DNA of 64,000 bases from Vibrio sp. SNU_ST1 (GTDB lineage Bacteria; Pseudomonadota; Gammaproteobacteria; Enterobacterales; Vibrionaceae): contig NZ_CP130748.1 of assembly GCF_030563405.1 (NCBI RefSeq), forward strand, positions 1,302,001 to 1,366,000, in the 5' to 3' direction. This document shows, in pieces, positions 1 to 8,297 of the stretch. The position numbers were made by a program, and so were the translations under genes. Positions within the stretch are counted from its first letter, which is position 1. Every line of letters starts with the position of its first letter. The notes below the pieces were generated by a model. It did no database searches. It was given only the letters and a program-made list of their open reading frames with translations, and was not told where the DNA came from.

Positions 1-31
1 AGTGTTGTGCTTTAACGTGTGCTGGAATCAT
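1..31 (-). CDS. 5' end of an SOS-controlled gene (partial)
   Basis: An ATG on the minus strand at 31-29 opens a frame that runs off the left edge after ten codons (MIPAHVKAQH). An AAGGA ribosome binding site lies seven bases upstream, and a near-perfect LexA box follows at 53-68. The ten residues are too few to name the product. The LexA box suggests a DNA-damage-inducible gene, which is inference from the operator alone. Confidence 0.5.
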   Translation of the reverse strand, partial: MIPAHVKAQH

Positions 32-52
32 TTTGCTGTCCTTATATACATG

Positions 53-68
53 CTGTATGTGTATACAG
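53..68 (-). promoter_or_regulatory. LexA (SOS) box
   Basis: The sequence CTGTATGTGTATACAG fits the CTGT-N8-ACAG pattern of the gammaproteobacterial LexA operator, with the alternating AT-rich centre typical of strong sites. It lies 22 bases upstream of the minus-strand start codon at 31, a position that would overlap or abut its promoter. Confidence 0.65.
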
Positions 69-228
69 TAGTTTTTGTTGCTTATAAGATCAAGCGTTTT
101 TTGAGGGATTATTGGACGATCTTGCTTGGTTATAGATGCTGCTTTTGTTTAAGTTATTGAAAATGGTATAAAAATTAAATTTGAATGAATTTGTTGTTTT
201 GTCTCATAAGTTGAAGAAATGTGAGCTT

Positions 229-281
229 TATACAGGTGTATACAGTGGTTTTGACAGAAAAGTACTGTATATACCTGTATA
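229..281. repeat. 18-bp inverted repeat with 17-nt spacer
   Basis: The arm TATACAGGTGTATACAGT (229-246) is repeated in inverse orientation at 264-281 with one mismatch. Each arm contains two TATACAG-like half sites, so the pair resembles a double operator or a strong hairpin. The arms do not fit CTGT-N8-ACAG exactly, so LexA binding is not claimed. The right arm runs directly into the 8-bp tandem repeat. Confidence 0.6.
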
Positions 282-328
282 GAAGATAAGAAGATAAGAA
301 GATAAGAAGATAAGAAGATAAGAAGATA
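281..328. repeat. tandem repeat AGAAGATA x6
   Basis: Six perfect head-to-tail copies of the 8-bp unit AGAAGATA sit between the inverted repeat and the terminator of the minus-strand gene at 385-573. The array is non-coding and probably variable in copy number by slippage (inference). Confidence 0.9.
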
Positions 329-340
329 AATCTCAGATAC

Positions 341-366
341 AAAAAAAGCGCCTTAGGCGCTTTCTT
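341..366 (-). terminator. rho-independent terminator
   Basis: An A-run, the stem AAAGCGCC/GGCGCTTT and T residues form an intrinsic terminator just downstream of the minus-strand gene at 385-573. The long T-run lies on the minus strand, so it mainly serves that gene. Confidence 0.8.
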
Positions 367-384
367 ATATTTCAACGGTGTTGC

Positions 385-573
385 TTATCTCAATGTCGCT
401 TGGGAGAGTTTTGCTCTCATTTCCATTTCACCAATATTGAACTGGCGAACATCAATGGTTGCCATATCATTGCACTCTTGACATGCATGATGACACTTAC
501 CATCTAGGTAGTCGTGCTTTTTAACTAGGCTTGGCTTTTTGCACCAATCACAAACGCCTTCTATTGTGAACAT
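385..573 (-). CDS. small Cys-rich (zinc-ribbon-like) protein
   Basis: A 62-residue protein with a CDWC pair near residues 8-11 and a second cluster, CHHACQEC, near residues 27-34. This spacing suits a small zinc-binding fold. No enzymatic motif is visible and I do not recognise a named family. It is followed by a good terminator and preceded by a ~165-nt spacer, so it looks monocistronic. Its role is unknown; nucleic acid binding or a protein-interaction adaptor are possibilities only. Confidence 0.65.
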   Translation of the reverse strand: MFTIEGVCDWCKKPSLVKKHDYLDGKCHHACQECNDMATIDVRQFNIGEMEMRAKLSQATLR

Positions 574-738
574 ATTCTCTCCTCACCTGTTTAAGTCAGG
601 TGTATTTTCGGCGCAAATTATGACACAAGTAAGACTCATTAGTTAATAGTTTGTTACCTGTTTTTGAGAGGGGGATCGATTGCAGTACTAATAAAATCGA
701 TATCTTTGCGACTTTGGAAATCGAGTTTGCTTGGTTGT

Positions 739-1833
739 TTACGTTTTTGCAACACTCTTAAGGATGGTTTTTAGCGAATTGTTCAAACGTTTCATCTCTT
801 CGTCACATCCGTAACCATCAGGGTGGTAGATTTTGGATAGCTGTTTATATCGAATTTTAATGCTTTTTTGATTCGGAATTGAGCTAGGTGTATACCCAAA
901 TAGAGCGCAGGCTACTTGTAAATTGTTCAGGCTGTTGTCACTTTTCTGTTTTTTTAACTCATGGAACATGGTGTGCAGCTGACGTTTTTGCTGCTTAATA
1001 GTGAAGTCCTTCGAGCTAAGCTGTGCTTCAAGTGTCTGCTTTTGTTGCCCCAATTTACCAGATTTTAGAGCGTGTCTTCTTTTTGATATCACCAGAGTCA
1101 AGATAATGCTGACAATTGAAATTAACACGGCTAAGGCTGCGCCAATCAGATAGTCTGAATACGTTAGGTTAGAACGTGTTGCCTGCTCTCTAGGGGGCTG
1201 AGAAGAAGGGGAGTGACTTGCTCGCTCTGGATTAGATAGCCTCTGATTCGTGCTGCTTTCAGCAATGACGTTGTCATTGAGCTTCTCAATCGAAGAGATC
1301 TGCTTGGCACGTTGCTCGTTGAATTGCGCTTCCAGAATGCGGTTATAGCCATCTTCGGCTTTTGGATTGTTTTTTAAGGCCGCTTCATACCATAGTTGTG
1401 CTTCATCTAATGGTTTTAGGAGCTCTTGCTCAAGTGAGGATTCGTAGAGCTTTGCGACTTCGATAGGCGCGCGCTGATTTCCTTGTAGCGCTGATTTAAT
1501 AAACCATTCCAACGCAAGCTTATTGCTTTGTTCCACATCTGATCCAGCCAAGTACCATTCCCCCAGCCTAAATTGCGCATTTGCATTGCCGTTTTCTGCG
1601 GATTGCGAGTACCAATAAAATGCATCGCTGGTGCTCAAAGGGACATCAATACCTGATTCATAAGCTTGGGCTAGTTGGTATTGAGAAACTGGATCTTGAG
1701 GTTCTATCGAGAATGCAACGTTGCTTTTGGCATGAACGAAGTGTGTAGTAGAGAACTGTATTGTGGAAAATATGAGGGAAAAAAATAGAGTTCTGAGAAT
1801 TGATGATGGCAGAAAGTTGTATAGGATAAACAA
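739..1833 (-). CDS. membrane protein: Sel1 repeats, TM segment, C-terminal J domain
   Basis: 364 residues. A hydrophobic signal-like segment at ~8-30 is followed by three to four Sel1-type helical repeats (~45-175; for example 'AQFRLGEWYLAG' and 'ALEWFIKSALQGN'). Next come a Ser/Gln-rich linker, a clear transmembrane helix at ~228-248, a Lys/Gln-rich probable coiled coil (~252-300), and a short J-like domain with the invariant HPD at 337-339. Sel1 repeats mediate protein contacts; HPD is the DnaK-activating signature of DnaJ proteins. If the first segment is a signal peptide, the Sel1 part is periplasmic and the J domain cytosolic. The domain order is seen in the sequence; the topology and a role in recruiting DnaK to the membrane are inferred. 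Confidence 0.75.
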   Translation of the reverse strand: MFILYNFLPSSILRTLFFSLIFSTIQFSTTHFVHAKSNVAFSIEPQDPVSQYQLAQAYESGIDVPLSTSDAFYWYSQSAENGNANAQFRLGEWYLAGSDVEQSNKLALEWFIKSALQGNQRAPIEVAKLYESSLEQELLKPLDEAQLWYEAALKNNPKAEDGYNRILEAQFNEQRAKQISSIEKLNDNVIAESSTNQRLSNPERASHSPSSQPPREQATRSNLTYSDYLIGAALAVLISIVSIILTLVISKRRHALKSGKLGQQKQTLEAQLSSKDFTIKQQKRQLHTMFHELKKQKSDNSLNNLQVACALFGYTPSSIPNQKSIKIRYKQLSKIYHPDGYGCDEEMKRLNNSLKTILKSVAKT

Positions 1834-1960
1834 TAGATAAGTCTCGTAAAAAAGCCCAGAGTCGGTATATCAGTATGAATATGACTAGTCGTGTGATTTT
1901 GAACAAGCAACTATATAGAGGTTAATTCAATAGATAAAGACGAACTGGGCTTTAATCGTG

Positions 1961-2629
1961 CTACTTAAGCGGCAAGATTTGAATTTCTACGCGACGGTTA
2001 CAAGCGCGACCTTGAGAGGTGTTGTTGTCACATAGAGGGTAACGCTCACCGTTACCTCGAGCAATGGCACGGCCTGCAGCAACGTCTTGAGAGATCAAGA
2101 ATGCACGAACCGATTCAGCACGACGCTCAGAAAGAACTTGGTTAGAAGACTCGCTGCCTGTGCTGTCAGTGTGACCTTCGATCACTAGGCTAGTGTCTGG
2201 GTATTCAACTAAGATGCGCGCAACGCCGCGAAGTGTTTTGTGAATGTTTGATTCTAAAGCGTAAGAACCAGAAGCAAAACCGATGCCGTTCTCTAGGCGA
2301 AGTAGAAGTTGGTTCTCACCAACGCGCTCTACTTGAACGCCAGAGTTCATGAGTTCTTCACGAAGTGCAGCTTCTTGCTGGTCAAAGTAGTAACCGATAC
2401 CACCGCCAACTGCGGCACCACCTGCTGCACCGATGAGTGCACGCTTGCGGCGGTCTTTAGAGTCGTCACCCGTAGCAGCACCAGCAACAGCACCGGCAAT
2501 TGCACCAATTAAAGCGCCTTGAGTTGCGGAATTAGTCTCAGATTCGCCAGTTGTAGCGTTTTGGCGTTGTGTCGCTTGACAGCCCGTTAGAGCAACAGTG
2601 AGTGCTAGGGCTAGTGTGATTTTTTTCAA
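1961..2629 (-). CDS. OmpA-family outer membrane lipoprotein (YiaD-like)
   Basis: 222 residues. A lipoprotein signal ends in the lipobox LTGC (Cys 17). A glycine-zipper segment rich in GA repeats follows (~38-80), then an OmpA-like peptidoglycan-binding domain (~105-220) with the typical 'EGHTDSTGS', 'LSERRAESV' and 'ACNRRVEI' motifs. Proteins of this layout sit in the outer membrane and bind peptidoglycan non-covalently. It is transcribed alone on the minus strand. The family call is secure; the exact cellular role is not. Confidence 0.9.
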   Translation of the reverse strand: MKKITLALALTVALTGCQATQRQNATTGESETNSATQGALIGAIAGAVAGAATGDDSKDRRKRALIGAAGGAAVGGGIGYYFDQQEAALREELMNSGVQVERVGENQLLLRLENGIGFASGSYALESNIHKTLRGVARILVEYPDTSLVIEGHTDSTGSESSNQVLSERRAESVRAFLISQDVAAGRAIARGNGERYPLCDNNTSQGRACNRRVEIQILPLK

Positions 2630-2734
2630 CGTATTTCTCCATCATGTACTTTTGTCAAACGCATAAATTACGAAAGACAACAATAAGTCCTATCGGTGGT
2701 TTTTATCAATACGCTGAAGTAATGTAAAGTGGCT

Positions 2735-3439
2735 CTATGATTTAGTTATCTTTTTAACGGCTTGAGTTCCGCCAACTGGTCGATTTACAGACAGTTTTCG
2801 ACCTTTCTTCAAACCAACTTCATAGTCTGCGGTGAGGTTTTTCATCGCTTCTCTGAGTTGTTGTTTGAACGTTTCGCGGTCGATGTTTTGGAACTCTTTA
2901 TCAATGTAGTTATTGATCTTGTTGTTTGACTCGTCGTCTGGGGTGATAACAGGTAGTTTTTCAAGCGCACCTTCTACCCAACCCGAAACGTAAGAGTTTA
3001 CGCGACGTGTTACTTCTAGTGTCCCTGTTCCCGAGCCCGCGAAACTGTTTCTGAATTGGCCAGTGTGCTCATTCAGTTCGCGATAAATAATATCGAACGC
3101 AAAAGCCGCGAAGATAGCGCGATCGGCTTCACCAATGAATTCAACGCGTTTAAGGCCTTTGTGATTCAGTAACACGGCTTCTACGCCAAACTTGGTGTTA
3201 ATACCACGAATAACACGCAGCAGTGTAGAGCTGATATTTGCAGGTAACAGGTGACTGGATTGAGTTTTTCCCATCTTGATAAATTCAATATCGTCCTTTT
3301 CGAGACCATATTTCAGCATCAAGTTATGCGCCATTTTTATCGCATTGGCAGCTTCATTGACGTTCGCAGAATTTCCAAGTTCAAGACACTTGGCAATTTT
3401 CTTTAGGGCTTTTTTCTTATCCATCGACAACTTAATCAT
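2735..3439 (-). CDS. DUF2786 domain protein
   Basis: 234 residues. The N-terminal ~45 residues carry the Lys-rich helical pattern of DUF2786 (KKKALKKIAKCLELG... AANAIKMAHNLMLKYGL). A middle domain contains 'RVEFIGEADRAIFAAFAF', and the tail is basic. The function of this family is not established; the basic composition would permit nucleic-acid binding, which is inference. The first ATG lacks a clear ribosome binding site, so an in-frame ATG five codons later is a possible alternative start. A ten-copy AAGGAT repeat begins about 95 nt upstream of the start. Confidence 0.75.
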   Translation of the reverse strand: MIKLSMDKKKALKKIAKCLELGNSANVNEAANAIKMAHNLMLKYGLEKDDIEFIKMGKTQSSHLLPANISSTLLRVIRGINTKFGVEAVLLNHKGLKRVEFIGEADRAIFAAFAFDIIYRELNEHTGQFRNSFAGSGTGTLEVTRRVNSYVSGWVEGALEKLPVITPDDESNNKINNYIDKEFQNIDRETFKQQLREAMKNLTADYEVGLKKGRKLSVNRPVGGTQAVKKITKS

Positions 3440-3532
3440 TACCGCAAATTTTTAAAAGTCCAACATTTTACATGTTTTGGCGAGTAACAGCAAAGTCAAA
3501 AGTCATTTGTAGGAATGTGGTGAACTATTGTG

Positions 3533-3592
3533 AAGGATAAGGATAAGGATAAGGATAAGGATAAGGATAAGGATAAGGATAAGGATAAGGAT
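3533..3592. repeat. tandem repeat AAGGAT x10
   Basis: Ten perfect copies of the hexamer AAGGAT occupy the spacer between the DUF2786 gene start (3439) and the DUF3334 gene end (3693), close to the latter's terminator. Both flanking genes are on the minus strand, so the array lies upstream of the DUF2786 gene, where copy number could alter promoter spacing (inference). Confidence 0.95.
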
Positions 3593-3626
3593 ATAGGAAG
3601 GAAGCGGCGGCTCACTGACAAAACAA

Positions 3627-3653
3627 AACGCCATCAAGAGGATTGATGGCGTT
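3627..3653 (-). terminator. intrinsic terminator of the DUF3334 gene
   Basis: AACGCCATCA and TGATGGCGTT form a perfect 10-bp stem. On the minus strand the stem is followed by TTTTGTTTTG, a usable T-rich tail. Confidence 0.85.
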
Positions 3654-3692
3654 AGTGGCACGATTTTTAGGAAGTGCTAGAGCTTTCGCAAA

Positions 3693-4376
3693 CTAGATTC
3701 CAAGTTCATCGAGTAGATCGGCTGCAGAATCGTTGACTGAACTTTGCTCTGACTGTTTTGGTTCTTGCATTTTTTTCTGAGTCGCTTCAAGAATGCTATC
3801 TGGACATTCGTCTTCAGCAACTTCAAATTCTTCCAATTGGATGAATTCTGTTTTGTCCATTGCAAGCTCAAGGTAGAAAATGTTGTTGTCGGCAGTAGAG
3901 AAAGTAACACGACGAGCTTGTGGGCGATCTAAGTTAGTATCAACAGAGAGGTTTACTTGCTTGTTTAGTGCCAGCATTTTCGGTTGGTTTTGGGTGATGT
4001 TAGTTTGCAGTTCTTTACGGATCTTATTTGTGAAATCTCCAACCAACTGGTTCATCAACTCACCCAATACATCACCCACTTCGTCTGAAGTATGAAGTAC
4101 AGCGAGCTCGTCTTCAGGCATGCCCATGTTACGCATGTAATTTGTGTAGATCTCTAGTGCGGCTTTCGACGTAAAATTGATAACAACAAGACCTGAAAAA
4201 CCGCCGTCGAACAAGACGAAACAACCAAAATCAGGCTTAAGGCTTGTCTTGTTGATCTTTTGAACCATCGCTGAGTAGGACACCTGTGAAGCCGTCGCTG
4301 AAGTGAGTACGCTTGAAACTGATTGGCATAGCTTAAGAAGAATATCTTCAGTTGTGACTGTTTTGCTTTTTTTCAT
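3693..4376 (-). CDS. DUF3334 protein with CheC/CheX-like phosphatase motif
   Basis: 227 residues. The fold pattern and the segment 'GDVLGELMNQLVGDF' (~101-115) match the CheC/CheX/FliY signature DxxxExxNxxxG, with D102, E106, N109 and G113. In CheX and CheC the Glu/Asn pair positions the water that dephosphorylates CheY-P. DUF3334 itself has no established function that I know of; the phosphatase link is inferred from the motif. The C-terminus (~190-227) is acidic, Ser/Gln-rich and probably disordered. It is divergent from ydiJ across a ~220-nt spacer. Confidence 0.75.
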   Translation of the reverse strand: MKKSKTVTTEDILLKLCQSVSSVLTSATASQVSYSAMVQKINKTSLKPDFGCFVLFDGGFSGLVVINFTSKAALEIYTNYMRNMGMPEDELAVLHTSDEVGDVLGELMNQLVGDFTNKIRKELQTNITQNQPKMLALNKQVNLSVDTNLDRPQARRVTFSTADNNIFYLELAMDKTEFIQLEEFEVAEDECPDSILEATQKKMQEPKQSEQSSVNDSAADLLDELGI

Positions 4377-4595
4377 TGTGATTTGCTCGTGGAGATGTCG
4401 TAAAAAAGTTATCTACTATCTTACTACTGAATTAAGACGAAAGTGACTATTTCTCCATTCTTGCACCGAGATTCTTATTTGATCACCTTTTTATATGATC
4501 TTAATAGTAGTAAAGTGACGAAATTCAAAGAAAAATATTAAAAACCTCAGATAACCCAATGCTGATAGGATCAGCGAAGTAGGGGCAGGAAGCAA

Positions 4596-7500
4596 ATGTT
4601 ACCAAGACTTCAACTCAATGCTGATGTCGATCCAGTTGTCGTACGCTTTTTAGATGAACTAAAAACAGCGGGCTTTACTGGCGACATCGAATCTCAATAT
4701 TCTAGCCGTTTGGCTGTGGCGACTGATAACAGTGTCTATCAGCAATTGCCGCAGGCAGTCATTCTTCCTAAAACAACTCAAGACGTTGTGTTGATAGGTA
4801 AAGTGGGTGCAAAATCTGCTTACGAACGCGTGACCTTTTCCCCTCGTGGCGGTGGTACCGGGACTAACGGACAGTCTTTAACAAAAGGTGTCGTGGTTGA
4901 CTTGTCTCGTTATATGAACAAGGTTCTTGAGATAAACGAGCAAGAAGGCTGGGTAAGAGTTCAGTCAGGTATCGTTAAAGACCAATTGAACGATGCTGTG
5001 CGTCCGTATGGTTACTTTTTCTCTCCAGACCTTTCTACCAGTAACCGAGCAACCTTAGGCGGCATGATCAATACCGATGCTTCGGGCCAAGGGTCATTGA
5101 AGTACGGTAAAACGTCTGATCATGTGTTGTCGCTGCAAGTGGTCTTCGCAGATGGTTCATGTCTCGAATCCGATTTATCACACGGCTTACCTGCTGAAGG
5201 TGAATTTGCTCACCATGCACTTGCAGTAACTGAAGCCGTTTGTCGAGATAAGCGCGCTCAAATCCTCAACAAATTTCCTCCGTTAAATCGATTCCTTACG
5301 GGCTACGACCTGAAGAATGCAATAAACGAAGAAGACGATAGCTTTGACCTGACTCGTGTTCTATGTGGTGCGGAAGGCTCATTAGCGTTTATCACTGAAG
5401 CAAAGCTCAACCTAACGCCGATTCCAAAAGCACGAACGTTGGTTAACGTGAAATACAACACGTTCGATTCTGCACTGCGCAATGCGCCGTTTATGGTAGA
5501 AGCGAAAGCGCTGTCTGTTGAAACCGTTGACTCAAGAGTATTGAACCTAGCGAAACAAGACATTGTTTGGCACACCGTGAGCGACTTGCTGATGGATGTT
5601 CCAAATAAAGAGATGCTTGGCATCAACATGGTTGAGTTTGCAGGCCAAGATGAAGCGGAAGTTGAACAACAAGTTCAAGCGCTGACCGCACAGCTTGAAA
5701 GCATGGTAGCAACTGAAGAAGCGGGTGTGATTGGCTTCCAAGTGTGCAGTGATTTGGCGAGCATTGGCCGAATCTACAACATGCGTAAGAAAGCTGTGGG
5801 TCTATTAGGTGCGGCGAAAGGCCGAGCTAAGCCGGTCGCTTTTGCTGAAGATACTTGTGTACCTCCAGAAAACTTGGCCGACTTCATCTCTGAATTTAGA
5901 GTACTGCTCGATTCAAAAGAGTTGAACTACGGCATGTTTGGTCACGTTGATGCAGGCGTACTACACGTTCGTCCTGCTTTAGATTTGTGTGACCCGATGC
6001 AAGAAGCATTGATGCATGAAGTCTCTGATGAAGTGGTTAAGCTGGTGGCGAAATACGGCGGCTTGATGTGGGGTGAACACGGTAAAGGCTTCCGCTCTGA
6101 GTATGGTCCTGACTTCTTTGGTGAAGAGCTGTTTACCGAATTAAGACGAGTTAAAGCGGCATTCGACCCGCACAACAAGATGAACCCAGGCAAGATTTGT
6201 ACGCCGTTAGAAAGCGATGCTGAGTTGGTGAAAGTCACTGATACCAAGCGTGGTTTTTACGATCGCCAGATCGACGTACAAGTCCGTGATAGCTTCAAGC
6301 AAGCGATGGAATGTAATGGTAACGGCTTGTGTTTCAACTACGATACGAGTTCGCCAATGTGTCCTTCGATGAAAGTCACGGCTGACCGTCGTCATTCACC
6401 AAAAGGCCGTGCAGGCTTGGTTCGAGAATGGTTGCGTCAATTGACTGAGCAAGGCGTCGATATTCTCGATTTAGAGCAAGAAGCGCTGAAGGACAATACT
6501 CCGATTAAAACCATGGTGGAACGTGTTCGTAACACGATGAACAAACGCCATGAGTACGATTTCTCGCATGAAGTTCATGAAGCGATGAACGGTTGTTTAG
6601 CGTGTAAAGCGTGTGCGAGCCAGTGTCCGATCAAAGTTGATGTACCAAGTTTCCGTTCTCGATTCTTAAACATCTACTATTCGCGTTACCAGCGCCCAGC
6701 AAAAGACTATTTAGTCGCTAACATTGAAACCATGCTGCCGCTGATGGCGAAAGCGCCAAAAGTAGTGAACGCTGCCTTGGGTCAAAAGTGGATACAAACC
6801 GCAACGGCTAAAACGGTCGGATATGTTGATGCACCTTTGATGTCGGTGCCTACGCTAAAAAATCGTCTAGCGAGCAAAGAACTGCAACTCTTCGACTTAC
6901 AGTACTTAGAAGGCTTGTCTTCTGAAGAGAAGAAACAGCATGTATTGATCGTCCAAGATCCGTTTACTAGCTTCTATGATGCCGAGGTGGTTGAAGACTT
7001 CGTCACTCTGGCTCAAAAGCTTGGTAAAACTCCGGTGTTGTTGCCGTTTAAGCCTAATGGTAAAGCGCTGCACATCAAGGGTTTCTTAAATCGTTTTGCA
7101 CGTGAGGCTAAATCGACGTCTGATTTCTTGTCGATGGTCGCTGATATCGGTATTCCTTTAGTGGGCGTCGACCCTGCACTAGTGCTTTGTTACCGCGATG
7201 AGTATGTCGAGATCTTAGCGGATAAGCGTGGCGACTTTGATGTGCTCACCGTACATGAATGGTTAATGCCGTCGCTCGGTGACTTTGAAGCGCGTTCAGC
7301 AAGCGAAGAGATGTGGTACTTGTTCGCTCACTGTACCGAGAAGACCAAGATGCCAAACGCTGAAAAAGAGTGGGGCACTATCTTCAAACACTTTGGCGCT
7401 GCACTTACCAGCGTTCCTGTCGGCTGTTGTGGTATGGCGGGTACCTTTGGCCATGAAGTTGATAAATTGCAAATGTCGAAAGACATATACGGTTTAAGCT

Positions 7501-7631
7501 GGAAGCCTCAAATGCAGGACTTACCAAAAGATCGTTGCTTGGTGACGGGTTATTCTTGCCGTAGCCAAGTGAAGCGTTTTGAAGGTGAGAAGCTTGCTCA
7601 CCCATTACAAGCGCTAGCAAAAATTCTTTAA
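4596..7631 (+). CDS. ydiJ: FAD- and Fe-S-dependent D-2-hydroxyacid dehydrogenase YdiJ
   Basis: 1011 residues, close to the ~1018 of E. coli YdiJ, which oxidises D-2-hydroxyglutarate. Domains in order: a PCMH-type FAD-binding domain (~45-275; 'PRGGGTGTNGQSL' is the pyrophosphate loop), an FAD-linked oxidase C-terminal domain (~275-535; 'GHVDAGVLHVRP', 'WGEHGKG'), and a ferredoxin-like part with cysteines near 573-590 and a CLACKACASQCP cluster near 667. The C-terminal CCG-type domain contains 'VPVGCCGMAGTFGHE' near 943. All cofactor motifs are intact. It is transcribed alone from a promoter divergent from the DUF3334 gene and ends at a strong terminator. The enzyme is cytosolic or membrane-associated; the substrate is assigned by family. 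Confidence 0.92.
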   Translation: MLPRLQLNADVDPVVVRFLDELKTAGFTGDIESQYSSRLAVATDNSVYQQLPQAVILPKTTQDVVLIGKVGAKSAYERVTFSPRGGGTGTNGQSLTKGVVVDLSRYMNKVLEINEQEGWVRVQSGIVKDQLNDAVRPYGYFFSPDLSTSNRATLGGMINTDASGQGSLKYGKTSDHVLSLQVVFADGSCLESDLSHGLPAEGEFAHHALAVTEAVCRDKRAQILNKFPPLNRFLTGYDLKNAINEEDDSFDLTRVLCGAEGSLAFITEAKLNLTPIPKARTLVNVKYNTFDSALRNAPFMVEAKALSVETVDSRVLNLAKQDIVWHTVSDLLMDVPNKEMLGINMVEFAGQDEAEVEQQVQALTAQLESMVATEEAGVIGFQVCSDLASIGRIYNMRKKAVGLLGAAKGRAKPVAFAEDTCVPPENLADFISEFRVLLDSKELNYGMFGHVDAGVLHVRPALDLCDPMQEALMHEVSDEVVKLVAKYGGLMWGEHGKGFRSEYGPDFFGEELFTELRRVKAAFDPHNKMNPGKICTPLESDAELVKVTDTKRGFYDRQIDVQVRDSFKQAMECNGNGLCFNYDTSSPMCPSMKVTADRRHSPKGRAGLVREWLRQLTEQGVDILDLEQEALKDNTPIKTMVERVRNTMNKRHEYDFSHEVHEAMNGCLACKACASQCPIKVDVPSFRSRFLNIYYSRYQRPAKDYLVANIETMLPLMAKAPKVVNAALGQKWIQTATAKTVGYVDAPLMSVPTLKNRLASKELQLFDLQYLEGLSSEEKKQHVLIVQDPFTSFYDAEVVEDFVTLAQKLGKTPVLLPFKPNGKALHIKGFLNRFAREAKSTSDFLSMVADIGIPLVGVDPALVLCYRDEYVEILADKRGDFDVLTVHEWLMPSLGDFEARSASEEMWYLFAHCTEKTKMPNAEKEWGTIFKHFGAALTSVPVGCCGMAGTFGHEVDKLQMSKDIYGLSWKPQMQDLPKDRCLVTGYSCRSQVKRFEGEKLAHPLQALAKIL

Positions 7632-7638
7632 TACATTT

Positions 7639-7664
7639 AGCCCAGCAATTGCTGGGCTTTTTTC
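7639..7664 (+). terminator. terminator of ydiJ
   Basis: The perfect palindrome AGCCCAGCAATTGCTGGGCT followed by six T residues starts eight bases after the ydiJ stop codon. Confidence 0.92.
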
Positions 7665-7697
7665 TAAACTAACAAAGGAATGTTAATAAGGAAAAGT

Positions 7698-8159
7698 ATG
7701 AAATTTCTAGAATTAAAAGTACCACCCGTTGCACTGTTCATTATTGTATTCGTAGCATCATACTTCTGCGCTCAGCAGTTGAGCCAAGGGACACTGGCAT
7801 TACCTTATGGAGTAGTTGTGTTAGGTATCGGAGTTGCATTGAGTGGTGTGATTGGAATATCCGGTATATTGGAATTTCGAAAACAGAAAACCACCGTTAA
7901 CCCGATCAAAGTCGACACCGCTTCTGCAGTTGTGGACAGTGGAATCTTTGGCTACACGCGAAACCCAATGTATCTAGGGCTATTCATACTATTGTTTTGC
8001 TTTGGTTACTTTTTCCAAAACCTGTTCAGTGTTTTACTCAGTTTTGTATTCGTAATGTACATGAATCAGTTCCAAATTAAGCCAGAAGAGCGAGCACTAG
8101 AACAGCTATTTGGTGCAGAGTATGTTGACTATAAACAAAAGGTTAGGCGCTGGATTTAG
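7698..8159 (+). CDS. isoprenylcysteine carboxyl methyltransferase family membrane protein
   Basis: 153 residues from the ATG at 7698, chosen over the in-frame ATG at 7680 because AAGGAAAAG lies at proper spacing before 7698, while the AAGGA before 7680 touches the start. Four hydrophobic segments are visible (~10-30, ~38-60, ~95-110, ~112-130). The family signature 'GYTRNPMYLG' and the C-terminal 'EERALEQLFGAEYVDYKQKVRRW' region (quoted in part) are typical of the ICMT/PEMT superfamily, which methylates small or lipid-like substrates at the membrane using SAM. The substrate cannot be told from sequence. Confidence 0.8.
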   Translation: MKFLELKVPPVALFIIVFVASYFCAQQLSQGTLALPYGVVVLGIGVALSGVIGISGILEFRKQKTTVNPIKVDTASAVVDSGIFGYTRNPMYLGLFILLFCFGYFFQNLFSVLLSFVFVMYMNQFQIKPEERALEQLFGAEYVDYKQKVRRWI

Positions 8160-8210
8160 TATTGACTTGAGTGCAGGCTTAGAGCTTAGGGTAATTAGTC
8201 ATCGAAATAA

Positions 8211-8243
8211 AAAAGCCCAGCTTGTGATACCAAGCTGGGCTTT
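8211..8243. terminator. bidirectional terminator
   Basis: AAAGCCCAGCTTG and CAAGCTGGGCTTT form a perfect 13-bp stem with A-rich and T-rich flanks. It lies between the convergent methyltransferase-like gene and the DUF3581 gene. Confidence 0.85.
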
Positions 8244-8261
8244 ATTGATCTCTTTTGAGAG

Positions 8262-8289
8262 CTTATTTACATTGAGATGTGTAAATAAG
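8262..8289. repeat. perfect 10-bp inverted repeat
   Basis: CTTATTTACA and TGTAAATAAG flank an 8-nt loop, just downstream of the DUF3581 stop codon and 20 nt from the bidirectional terminator. It may be a secondary 3' hairpin or a protein site. Confidence 0.5.
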
Positions 8290-8297
8290 GATGCTGA

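Noticed and set aside
229..281. Inverted repeat considered as a pair of LexA boxes
   Set aside because: Neither arm has CTGT-N8-ACAG spacing.
175..375. 66-codon minus-strand frame
   Set aside because: It runs through the terminator, the 8-bp repeat and the inverted repeat, and has no ribosome binding site.
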